A DNA stretch of 64,000 nucleotides from Toxoplasma gondii ME49. Taxonomy: Eukaryota; Apicomplexa; Conoidasida; Eucoccidiorida; Sarcocystidae. A program made the translations under genes and the position numbers. Under the pieces are notes generated by a model that saw nothing but the letters and a program-made list of their open reading frames with translations, was not told the DNA's origin and searched no databases. The stretch spans positions 2,108,001-2,172,000 of the forward strand of contig NC_031479.1 in NCBI RefSeq assembly GCF_000006565.2. Direction: 5' to 3'. This document shows, piece by piece, positions 34,601 through 46,683 of the stretch; positions within the stretch are counted from its first letter, which is position 1; each line of letters starts with the position of its first letter.

Positions 34601-37600
34601 AATATCGTAGTCTCACTTTTTTCGAGATCGCGTCGGAGAGCGGAGAAGACGGGACTTTGACAATTGGGAAGGCCTTCCCACGTTGTTCGAGGAGTCAGGC
34701 AAGCAGCATGTGACCTCTGTACGTTGGCGAGACTGGGTACCTCTCCGACCACGGGTGATACGCTGCTTAATGCTTCTTTCTTCAGTTTTGTGGGGTCGTT
34801 CCTGGGCTTCTGCATGACCAAAGAAGAGGGCTCTACATGTTCCACTGCACCTGTGGGAAGCTCCGAAGGACACAGACCGGGAAAATTTTCTGGACTGAGA
34901 GAAATTTTCTCTCTGTCAACAGACTTCCGCTCTTGCTCGCCGACGCCGGAAATCAGAGTTGTTCTCTCTGCAAGGAGTGAGCTTCTCCCTGCGCTTGACA
35001 TCTCACTGTGAGGGCCCCGTTTCGGATACTCAGGACATGAGACGCACGGCGTTTCTCCGGGAGAGCTCTGAAGAACCTGAGTCTTGTACAGAGTGCCATC
35101 TTGAACACTGGAGTGTGGCCGAGTTCCGCCCGCTAAGGGCGTTGCTGAGAGAAATGGAGTAATTGGAAGCGGGTGGAGGTTGTGCGTGCTTCTACGGTGA
35201 TAGTGTTGTTGTTCCTCTTTTCCCAGGTTTTGGTGTCCAGCTGTGTTCGCTCTACTAATTCTCATCTGCGCACTCTCTTCTCCCCCTTTGAGTACTTCTT
35301 TCACTCCCCTGCTGCCACCATAAAGCACATCAGAGGAAGCACCCTGACAATCTTCATCCTGTTCTCCATAAACTCTCTTGCTATCGGGAGTTGCTGAATT
35401 TGGGGTCACAATCGAGGAGCAGTTCTTTGAGGAAATGTCCTTTTCGAACAATCCCCTGTTACGGTCTGAGCTGGGAACTTGTTTCATGTCTTCACTAAAG
35501 GCAAGGCCGAAGTCGCCAATTTTGACAACTCCGGTCTCCTTGTCGATGAAAATATTCGATGGCTTCAGGTCGCGATGCATGACCCCTGCACTGTGGCACT
35601 GATAAAGTCCTGAGATAATCATCGCCACAATTTCCTCGTTTCTTTCCGGATCAACTTCTGGCGTCTGTGCAATATACTCGTCGAGACTCATCCCGCAGTA
35701 CTCCATCTGGATATACAGCGACACGGCAACTTTGCATTGATTGCGCTCACACGGATAAGAAAGACCGAGGAAGTGCCGCCGGCTGAGAGAAAGGTCAGGA
35801 ATGTTTTGCGAGGTGTTGGCCTTGGCCCTCACGCGCCCTCGCATCTCTTTCGATTGGACTCCTTTGATGGCTTCTCGACAGCGCCGCAGATTGACTACCG
35901 TCGTTTCCTGCCGGCCGTTGCCTTGCCTCTCACTCTGAGGTAACCGTTTATATCGGAGGGTCTCCGAAGAATTAACGCCTCCGGTGAGGGGCTGTGGGGA
36001 GGGGTGTCGTTTTCTGTGGTACGATAATCTTGGTGATGGGAGCGAAACGTCTTGGTTTCGTATGGAAACACCATTTCCATCATCGTGAATCGTTGACCGA
36101 TGGCATTCTGTCAGAACTGCGTGTGTCCCTATAGCAGACTGCTTCAACCCAGCGCTTGCTGTCTCTTCCAGGTTCCTACGTTCCCGAACATCTACCGCTT
36201 TTGCAGCTGTCCCCTGTACCGGGGTGTGCTGTGCTTCCTCCTTCGATTCCACGACAGCTTCATCGGGTAGTCGATCAGATGAGGCGGTGAAACTCTGACT
36301 TCTGCCACGACGGGCACAGAGTCGTTCCTTGGGATAACGGGGGTAACCACAGCTATGTCGCCTTGTTCGAGGTTTGTAGGACCGCTCTTTCATATCGGCC
36401 ATGCTCATTGTGGCATGGTGATTCCTGTAACTTTCAGGTGTTCCTTCTCCCTTGTCGCTTGCCGCTACGCCACCTACAGCAAAGAGGGAGATGTCCCAAG
36501 GCATGCGGCTGGAGGGCTGAAGAAACGGACAGACTTTTTCTTGTAGAATTACCTCGTTCGCCATTTGATTCATCAGCCTTTCGCCCATCTCCACCATCCC
36601 ACTGCCTCTCCTTTCAGTCTCTCGCGATCGGATGTCACTTTTTCCGGTTGGGCTATGCTGCGTTGATACCACCAGTGTGTTTTCACTAACGGGAGGAACA
36701 CCGCTAGATCGGGATGTTACATCCACAGTACACTTCAGCCCCGCCGCATTTTCCTCATTCTCTTGTACTCCATCTTTCCGTGTACACGACACAACGCCAC
36801 CTGGATCTACTTCCGCGAAGACAATTTGTAGACCATCCTCCCCATTATCGTCACTGTAGAACTCGTAACAGGGCCAGAAATCGTCACAAACGAGAATTTT
36901 CGTACCGTCTTTTTTTCCCATGTTTCTGATGCTCTCCCTAACTGCTGGCCGAGACTCCGTCCGAACAGAGGTCCAGTCCGCGCCTGTGACAGTGTGGCCA
37001 TCGCTCCATACGGTTGAGGATGATTCTGGAGGGTGTTTACCCGTCGTATAACTGTATTTATCATCTTTATCTCGCAGTGCTTCACCACCGCTCTTTCCTG
37101 GGTCTCTGTACCATGAGGGGGCATTATATGTGCCTCCCTTTTCTCGCGCTTTAGGGCTCGTCTCACCATCCGGTGGGGACTGCATGTCTCCAGTGTGTCG
37201 TGTCCAAGGTCTGTGTGCGTCTTCTCGTTCTTCTCTCGCTTCTAGCGCTATCTCCAACCCCTTGACTTCATCATTCCGATTTGAGTTTATGCACGCGAAG
37301 GCGTGACCGACATTCTGAAAGGCAATCGAGGTCCCCTGCCCGTTCCGATGCACACTTTCTTCCTCTGTCTCCTGCTTCCCCACGTCCTCCGTCCATTGCT
37401 TTGCTACATCATAACCCCAGTTTTCTTTATCTCTTGGGGCTTCTCTCGAATCCGCCTCTTGTTCCTGAGTACCACCATCACTCCATCTCTCACAATCGGT
37501 GGCAGAGGCGCCAGTCTCTTGCCCGAGTGCATACGATTGGTCGTTGCACGAAGGAGGCAAGACATCATCATTCCCGTCGTGCGTATTGCTAACTACCAAT

Positions 37601-40042
37601 CTGCGTGAAACTGTATTGTGGAGACGAAGAAAATCTTTACTTATCGTTTCCAATTCTGCGTTCAGAGATTCCGACACATGGTTCCTTCGGCAAGTGCCAT
37701 TTCTTGTCTCGCCCCGCATTGCTGCCCAACCTGCACCCGCACTGTGGCTGTCCGCGTTCTTTCCCTCACCCTTTTTGCCTGATTCTTTCGTAGTAGTCCG
37801 TCGGACTCTCCGGTCCACTTCCTCTGGAGACTCAGCACACAGGTCGGAACAGCCATGTTGCACGGGAAAGAATTCCGTGACCTTACATGGAAGACCCTCC
37901 TTCCTCAAACAGGCCCGTTGAGTGTTTTCGAAAGGGGCATTTGCTCCTCGAGGGCAGTTTGAACATGATCGCAGGCGCGCCCCTGTCACGGTCAGTGTTG
38001 TTGGTGGAAGCGTCATGTGTTTGTTGTGACCGATCTGGATTGTACTGCGCGTGGACATCTTGGGGCGCCCCGTAGGAAACGAAACACAGGGTGGTCGGTC
38101 ACGGGATGGACAGGGACCGGGCATTTTACTCTTGTCTGTTACCTCTTTATCTTCCTCCGCCAAAGCACCGTTGCAAGCCGTGATTAGTTGGCTGCCGCTG
38201 AAAGCCTGTACCCGGTTCTGATTCCTTCCACCATGGTCTGGGTTTCTGTCGCAAACCTGTTCACACTCGGGGTCAAGGCCACAGCTGCTATAACGGATCT
38301 GGGGGGTTTGAGACATTTTTTCATCACTACCTTCTCCTGCATCTCCTCCTTCGGCTTCGTTCCACCTCAAGGTGTCATCCTTGAAGACCTTTATCTTATG
38401 TCCAGCGAGGTGACCACGCATCGACGGTCTTAGCGGTGAGCGGACACAAGTCGTCTTCGCCCCCACTGGCACCTGATCCTGAGATGCAAGAGGCGACGTG
38501 TGGTCGATGGCGTTCTCCGGCGTAAGAGGCGGAGGAGAAACTTCCACCCAGCTATTGAAATAGCGTACAATATTCGGATGCGCGTCCAACCGCCGTAGGC
38601 ACAACACCTCTCGAAGAAAAACGGCCATGTGGGCATCCAGATGCTCGCGATTCGCCGCAAACTGGAAACGTCAACATGAGAAAACAGGCAAGAACAATGG
38701 TATTGCATGAAGCCCGAATGTGGACTACAAAGCGACCCCTTATCTAGTTTTGTGTGGATGAGCGTATCCGCACTCTATATAGAGATGCCTGATGGCACGA
38801 CTTCTGTCCGTCACAACAGTGCTGCTTAGCCTTCTCCAGCTATACCTTGTTTTCTTTCAACCATCACTTATCCAGCAGTCTTTGCACAGCTCAAAAACGC
38901 GGGCCTGTCCCGACCCGTTACTGTTATCATGGTTCCTACGATCCGACCAGCTTCCTGGGTTGTCCTACCCCGAGAATTTCACTTCTCCCTTGTTGCTCTC
39001 TGTGAGTTTGCTTTACCTTGATCTCTTTTATTGCATAGGTTTGTCCGTCGAGAACGTGTGTGGCCTTGAGGACTCTTCCACAGCCTCCCCGACCAGCGAC
39101 GACGATGCTTGTGAAATCTTTGCATAACCGCTGAGAAGACAGTGTGGGATTACTATCGCTATCCCCGCCATCGCCGTTTCCCCTGCTTGCCATTTTCTTC
39201 CTCTTCGCTGCCCCTTCCCCCCTCTTTCTACACCTGAAGTCTCCGCTGGCGCCCTGCCTGCGGCATAGCTGAGCAGATGTGTGATGGAAGACTCCTTGCT
39301 TACGCAAACGGGAGGCCAAGTCGGATCTGAAAGAAGTTTGAGCAGAGCATGCATCATGTTCCGACCTTGTTGGCCTTCCAACGCTCTCAGTCGATGACCG
39401 TGGAGCAGGATGACCCGTTGAGCCTTCAAAGATTACCAAGCTACTTTCCTGGATAGATGAATCTCTCTCTTTTATATCGACCTCCCTCTCTTGCCTACCG
39501 AGAGTAGTTTTCCTCTCTTCAGCCGTATGTTTTTGTCTCTCGACGGATCCTTCATCTTTTTCCTCCGCTCGTCCTTCATCAGGCATCCGCCACTTGTCCC
39601 TGTCCCTCAGCAAATCGTCACGTTCTCCGTCTTCCGCTGTCTCCAAAGTACATGAAGAAATACCAGGTTGAGGCAGGAAGAGCACCGCGCGGGTTTGCTT
39701 GCTTTCTCGTTTTCTGTCGCAGACCCTATGACAAATATTAAATGGCGAAGATGGCGGAAACTGAAGCAGGGAGGACGGCCCCGAAGATGATGAGCGACAA
39801 ACAGAACTTACGAATGTCGTTCCTTCACTTCCAGGGAACGCAGAGCGAGAGGTGAAAGCATAGTCCACTGTCTTGCAGCTATCCTCCTCTGAATTCGACG
39901 GCAGACCTGCATTGCTCGCCATTTTTGTCTCATCATGCGTGTCTCCGTCGTGTACGGTACAAACACGTAGCAGCAGCTTTGCCAATTTATTGGTGAACAT
40001 CTGCCCCGTCTCTTGTTCGCTTGATACAGATGAAGCAGACAT
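31606..40042 (-). CDS. eIF2-alpha kinase, PEK-like, with two giant inserts (IF2K-B-like)
   Basis: This is a Ser/Thr kinase expected to phosphorylate eIF2-alpha and lower translation under stress. Exon 1 is 40042-39017 and exon 2 is one 7,056-base exon, 38661-31606 (TGA). Phase 0 joins AIKEIK to FAANREH, giving about 2,693 residues. Visible motifs are the Gly loop GRGGCGRV (about 317-324), Lys339 (AIK), Glu360 (LREV), and HPNIVRYFNSWVE, typical of eIF2-alpha kinases. YIQMEYC lies near 1324, HRDLKPSN near 1369, DFG at 1392, APPE near 2217 and DIWALGLIVLDL just after. About 935 residues separate beta4 from beta5 (the usual PEK insert position). A further 800 residues or so lie in the activation segment. 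The C-terminal tail is about 400 residues and Cys-rich. There is no signal peptide or membrane segment (unlike a PERK-type, IF2K-A) and no RWD or HisRS-like part (unlike the GCN2-like IF2K-C and -D), so IF2K-B is the best match by elimination. The start ATG is provisional and upstream exons may exist. Confidence 0.88.
31905..31985 (-). other. Cys cluster in the kinase C-terminal tail
   Basis: The tail encodes CSACQCPFCACCVCRGC, nine cysteines in 17 residues, about 390 residues after the catalytic core's APPE motif. It resembles metal-binding or palmitoylated Cys strings. Function is not known. Confidence 0.6.
33831..34345 (-). other. Cys-rich cluster inside the kinase activation-segment insert
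   Basis: The insert between DFG and APPE encodes dense Cys/His sequence. One end has CRHVCCGGCSGHH and the other has CCSRRCRAPTTCRDPYCHLC, with further CSCGW and FSCCAS motifs between them. The spacing fits no zinc-finger family I can name. Metal binding or redox-active disulfides are possible but inferred. Confidence 0.6.
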
Positions 40043-43000
40043 TAACTCATTGGTAACTGAAGACGTTATACAGTTTATCAGGCGCTGAAGTTCTTGTGTC
40101 TTCGAAATCAATCGAGTGTCTTGACGTTACCACGTAAGATGGAGCAACTGAACTAAAGCTTCGTACACGGTAAATTTATCTTAATGAGAGACACGCATCA
40201 TGCGTCATCAAGGGAGACACCCGAGGTCGACAAGACGCACGCGTGGGATTTCAGCAATCACCACTAGTCACAGAGACTCAGTGATGAGGGAGACTTTTGC
40301 ACTACCGAGAACACAGGGCAACACAACGCATTCGTACCACTCCGTTTTTCTACGATGGCAAAAAAGAGGACAACTTGTACACGTCCACCTCGTTCATTGT
40401 CCCCTGAAACTGTGCTGGATCCTGTTCTTCCACTCGATGAATGTTTCTAGTAGTGAGAAAAGAAAATCTCCGTTTACACCACCTCCAATACAATTCCACG
40501 AAGACGCCTGAAGAGCACGCTTCGTGTCGTCAGCTTTCCACTGGAGGACACTGGAGAACAGCACGGAACGACTGACGCCGTGAACTTGACAGCAGGTTTC
40601 ATTTGGAGACACGTGATATGCACGAAGAGTGTGAATGAGTCACCACTGATTGTCTTTCTTCTCTCTATTCAGAATAAAGGGCGAAAACAAGCAACCCTTG
40701 TCCTGAGCGGCTGTACAGAAAAGCAGACCTTTAGCCTACACATCAAGGATGCCTCCAGAGCATTTGTCACACAAAGTAACACATAGTCGCAAATTTAACT
40801 TTGCATCTAGCGCCGCTGATGGAGACTCTCCGTAAGTTTGCCCGACAGGAACACGAGAAAGCCTAGAGACGCTCGCATGACCGCAAACTGCCGGCATTCA
40901 GTGGGTTTCTTCGTGTAACTGTATGAGCAAACTTCAGAGACACAGGAAAAGTGAAAGAAGGGGGCCAAGGCTGCCCCCCCCAAAAGACCTCTACCACTAT
41001 CCTCAGTGGATAGCTAGAGACGTGACACCGGAAACACCACAACGGACTGACTGAACGTAATCTACTGGAGGCGTCCTACCGAGGGAGCATGGAGGAGCTT
41101 CTGTCACAGCAGGCAATCCTGAAACATTCGGAAGGGAGGAAGCCTTAGCAAGACTGCGAAAGACAGAAGACACGGTATGCTATGCTCGAAAGAGATAGGG
41201 TGTGTAGAAGGTTCCGGCACTTAGTTATGCTGAGAAAGCTTCAACGGGATTCTTCCCCGAAAAGCACCTAACAGCAGGGGCTGAAGTGGCACAACCATAG
41301 AACTAGCTTGCAAGTCATTAGCCGTCTATTTAAGATAAGCTCCATTGGGAGGTACTCAATCCTACAGCTTAGGGGTCTCTGCACGAAAAGCCCGCAGGAC
41401 ACAGAAGCGCCTTTGCCATTGAGACACGGATCTCCAGCACGGCTCCAGGTGAGCAGACGTCAGCACCTGCTCAAGCAGGTAGCCTGGAAAACATCCAGAG
41501 TTTCAGGCCCTATAAAAAGTCCCCATAGGGGGGGAGCCGTAGATGCTGACGCAGGAAGAGAACGTAGAAGGCACTCTGTACACGGGTAATAAAGGACACC
41601 GGAAGATCCAACAGTCTGTGGTATGCCTCACGGAGGGGAAACGTACGAAATCTACGTGAACACCCCTGCGACGATGAATACACTTACGAGTACTGGTGAC
41701 CTTGACCGTACAAGAATTATATAAGAAAGGTTCTCCACAGACAAGTCGATAAAATGGTGTCGACAAGCGCTGCCGCACATGAAATATAAAAGAAAACACA
41801 TTGCAGTTATTCTTCCGCCACGGCAACAAAACATTTATTATCCTTCCTTAGTCATACGGCCACTCTCGAGCGTGCAACAAAGCAACTCCGCCGGCTCACA
41901 ACGTTGGATACCGGCTTCTCCTCAGGTGATGATCTGACGAGAACGCCGGCCAGTAACCACAAGCAAAAACACACCTTCCCGTTTGGGAATCTCGATTTCG
42001 AGTCACGATTCAAGCGTAAGAGCATCTGAAACTGAACCGACCACAGCCTCCCTGATCTCAGTGGGATGAATGTTTAGTTGAAGGAAACTGAGGAGGGTGT
42101 CGTTTCACTTATCCTCTTCTGAGATGTCTGTTACCGTGAACTTGGGGTCCTTTGACATAGTCACCACCCAGTACTATCAACACGAGCAACAACAGAAGCG
42201 GCAAGGAGGGCGACAGGACAGAAAAGGGAATGAAAGAAAACAGTATAAACAGTGGCAGGGAAGGATGACGGGAGTCACCGCATTTCTATCGACGGCAATG
42301 TAGTGACCTCATGATGGCTGGAGAACCACACATGGAAACAATACGACAGCAGTAATTCCCTGTTCTGAATCCAAGAAGGGATTAGTAATACCGTCAAGGA
42401 TTTAAGTGCTCGCCATACAATAAGTGGGTAGTGGCTTCTCGCCAAGTTACGACGCTGTCAGTGCGCCAGATATGGTGTGTTTATCGAATACCCGTAACCA
42501 ATTCTCATCACTCACAGCGCCCTCCTACTTCTCCCACCTAGTCTAAATCATATAAGGCGCTACTCAAACGTCCTGGTTTCCCCCTTTTCTGAACCGTGTA
42601 CAGAACAGAGGATACGCTGTCTTGCTCAACACAAAGACCGGCAAGTCATCCCTTGATCCATGTGACACAACAATTCACCTTGCGAAAGTAACGAGGGCAC
42701 CGCTTATTTTGGTGGGCCGCAGCACCGGCAAGGACGGCAACTTTTACAAGGGCAGTATGCACCTTCATTTCGCATGGGTAAAACGGGGAAAAACACAACA
42801 CCACAAGACTGGCGAAGGTCGCGGTGAGATCAGCCGCCGAGACGGAATGAGGCAAACATAGGAGGCTAAGAAGCCGAGTTCGCCTTCGGTTTTGGGCCGT
42901 TGAATCAGCACAAGCATCCCGACAAGGGTGAAAATCACCGCGTTCTGTTCCTACCATGTTCTCCCAATTCTGCTTCCACTGTCGCCCCAAATTTCCTACG

Positions 43001-46000
43001 CACACAACGCCTTCAGACCCGGAGAGCAACATGCAAAGCTATCACTGTTAGAATCGCCACACGTTCGAACTGGGCGTTCACTCTCTCGAAGGTAGCGAGA
43101 GTAAGAAATCCAAGGTGAAAGGGCTTCCCTCCCCGTTAAGCTTTTCAAGCTGTCTAGTCCCTTCGCAAACACGAGATCCGGACTCATTGCTCCTTATGTC
43201 AACATCGATTCCGTTGTGCACGTCTTTCGACGTTTCGGAAAGAATGACGGAAGCAGTTCGGAAAACGCTCATTTACTAAACGGAACAATCGATACAGCTA
43301 GTCGACCACTCCTTCCCTACTTCAGGATGCGTTTCTCTCTCTTCCAATCGCTGCCCGAAGGCCCACATTGAGAACAAGATGACATACAGTCTAACTTTTT
43401 GACGGAAGGTTCTCACAACTGAAAGGTTCAATTAAGGCTACTTTTGCCTCACAGCAACCTCCACCACGTGTGCACATACATACTACCACAGTTACAAACA
43501 AAGCGACATGAAGTGGTTCGCTGGGTCCTCCACCGCGCCTCTCGAAGCAAAAACACTCGAGGCTAGCACACACTGTCTTCAAGGGTTGACAGTACGGTCC
43601 TAGTGGTCTGTCTCTGGTTCCTGCTACGCCTTGCGGCAGCTGCAGGTGAGGTTTGACTGGCCGCCGCCTTACCACGCCTCTACCTTGAACGCGGAATGAC
43701 GTCATCCAGTGTTAGGATAACGAACCACCGGACCGTCGAATGGTGCCGGTACCGCTCGAAGACACAGGCGGAGTTGTTCCACCACCAACACTGAGTAGGA
43801 AGGTCGAGGGGGAAGTTTTTTGTCCGTCTTTGACTCTGTTTGTTGAAGTCGATCAATATTTGTGTGTCTCGGCGTGGCGAACATTCAATAGCGCCCGCAA
43901 CCACGAGAAGAAGGTTGCCTCCAAGTCCGCATCATCATGACTCCCCGATCCCTCTCCCACGAAGGTTCAGACCCTTATAAAGGCCCAGAATCAGTACATT
44001 CTTAAAATTGTTTGTCTTACTTTTCTCCCCCGACAACGGTAGAAGACAAAACACACCGTGAATGCCGCAGAAAAGTCCCCTCTATCCCGGACTAGTGGAT
44101 TGTTATTGACTTGCAGGGCACAAGCAACGGCAGCGCCACTGAGAAAGGAGCAGCAGAGATGTTACGACCGGGGAGGGCCGTTATATTGGCGTGTGCCGAG
44201 CGAATGATCCCGTCACAGCTCCAGTGGAAATGTCTACCTCACAATACACCAACGTGCAGCACCGCCCTGGTTCTTCGTGTCCCTAAGGGTTGTTATACAC
44301 TACACGGAAATCGTAGACCGCAAAGTTAAGCAAGAGCCTCGCCGTCATTTTCCCAGGCGGGTGTACGCGTCTCTACGCAAGGGCATGTAGTATACGCGGC
44401 ACGAAACGGCTGCGGCATGTGTGGAGAAATCACCACATGCGGACGAAGCTGCTCAGGAAGCGCAGGTTCATCTATGCTCGGAGTGCGGTTTCATTAGGCA
44501 CGAACTGAGGATTCTGCCGAGCTGTAGTAAGAGGACCTGCAGCACCACATCTCAACGACTCACAATTTTCCTGCGTAGTTCCTCGCATGAAGACGCTTCC
44601 GTACGCCACTCAAAAAAAGCAGTGAGATTCAGAGACGTAACCACATCAAGCTGTATTCGGCTTTGTAAAACGCATATCGTAGGGACAGTTGACATCTGTG
44701 CAGATGGCAGTCAAATGCGTGAGTTCTCTCTTACGTCGTCTCCTTGAAACGACCGTTGTGAATCTTGACTACAGCCAGCTCGCTGTGTGTGGATGCACAC
44801 ACTTAGGCCTGCGGAGCCGGAATAACGGTACACTCTGGTGTCCCACACGATACCTATGCAAAGCGGCGGCGCATGGTATCCGTAGAGACGAGACACGCTT
44901 GCGGACCGACAGCGCAAGCCCGTTGTTATCATGAGTTCAGGGACAGCCATAAACGGGATTTGTCTCTCGCTCTATTCGTCCTGAAGCAGCTACACCGGTG
45001 CAGGCTGACTTATCAAATGGGAGGGGCCATGTCGGCGTTCACGATGCTAACTGACTACCAGGCGCCTTGCCGACTCAGTGAGCAATTAACTAGAATCCGA
45101 GGCTCGCGTTACCTACCGCATTCAATGAAAACACCCGACTCCAGAATGCTAGTGTCAGAATTCACGCTCCTCAGTGCATGAGAGGCTGGCACATGTGCTA
45201 CCGCACTCAAAGTAATAGATACGACGAAAAAGTCAGAAAGGCTTTCAGCAAACGTCTGTTTACCGGAGCTCGCGGGAGAGTGAAAGAAAAACAGAGCGAA
45301 GCATACGGAGACAATATCTACTTATAATGTGATAATTACAATACATGGTCTAGCTATGATCTTTATGTTCTTCATGTCGGCTTTGTACGGATGATATGGT
45401 AACTTCTTTGTACCAATCTATATTGGTGGTTCGGAAGTCGTTTTCCCCCAAGACCTAACGCGATCTCCTATTTTCTAGTACCATTAGTGAATTCATTTGG
45501 TCTGATCCTAAGTACGCAGTGAGCTAAATAGATACAAGGAACGTGACAAGCATTACTAGATTTATATAAACGACAAAAAGACATCACGAGAAACAAGTCA
45601 CAGGAGTGCGTTTCCTGCAAAGGGAGGTGCGGAGCTCAAATGGAACACGGAAATGGAGAGCTGTTGAGGGGAGAAAGCGTTTTGAGAGTCAACAAAAAGG
45701 GAGTTCACAATGTGAGGGTGTACGGGAAGCAGCAGTGTGTAGTCTGTGTATGGGCACATCTCTGACGGCAGTACGTCTGCATGAATAAAGTGGTGGACGT
45801 AAGTGGACATATGGGTACATTTCTGTGTACGCAAATGCACTTATTATTGCAGAACCTGGGAGAGGAGAACTCAGCGGTAACGCGGGGGTCTGAGCCACAG
45901 ACATGAGCCGCCTTGTATCAAGTTGTCCCGTTGCTGGACCACTCTCATGATGGTAGCCGTTAGCGTATTGTTTCTGCTTACTCAATGGGAACCCCGAACA

Positions 46001-46683
46001 TGAAAGCAAACAGAAAAGAACCAGTTAACTAAAAAGTCGAAACGATGCCGCCCCGTGGAGCTGAAAGTAAGTCACACCCAGAAACACCAGGAAGGAGGAC
46101 GGGAAGATGCTATTCTTCCGAACCAGGTTAGCTGCCTTTGAAAAGGTCAGCTGACCAGAAACCGCCGATACACGATAATGAGGAAGAAGTGCAGTGAGCC
46201 ACAAGCGGAACTGCCGTGGGCCTTCATATCTCTTGAAAGCGGTTCACGTGGCTGCGCGAGTCTTCCCTACTGCTCCTTTCGTTGATCATCGAAGTGTTTT
46301 CTACCTTGTTCTCTGCAAGATATGATGCTCTCTTAGCTACGCTGGCGCCTCAACAGTTGCGTCGTCTCACGGCTCTAGTAGAGTGTTTCCGTAGGGCAGT
46401 AACATCTTCCGGGCGACAGAGCACCCGAAGAAACAAAACGGCTGTCGATACAATGCAGAGCATACATACGTCTAGAAAGACCAGAGGCCGTTTTTGACAA
46501 ACCCGGTCTACAAAAGTGGCCAAGGGGAATTTCAAGTTTTCTGCATTACGTAAAACAGCGACGAAAACACGACAAACTAACCAGTACAGAATGAGTTTGC
46601 GGCGCGTCGAACAGAAACATTTCCCCCTTCTCTTCCTGCCGATCCTATCTTCGCCGCTCAAAACAACGCGCCTCACCGAAATC
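40043..46683. other. Gene-poor 6.6-kb interval
   Basis: The interval lies upstream of the eIF2-alpha kinase and downstream of the BRWD/PHIP gene, both on the minus strand. It should hold the kinase 5' UTR and possible 5' exons on the left, and the BRWD/PHIP 3' UTR on the right. All open frames are short and none is recognised. A possible first exon of a small secreted protein at 42679-42768 was not supported by a second exon. Confidence 0.45.

Noticed and set aside
42679..42768. Minus-strand ATG with a signal-peptide-like start (MKVHTALVKVAVLAGAAA) and a donor
   Set aside because: No partner exon could be found downstream in a matching phase, so it may be chance.
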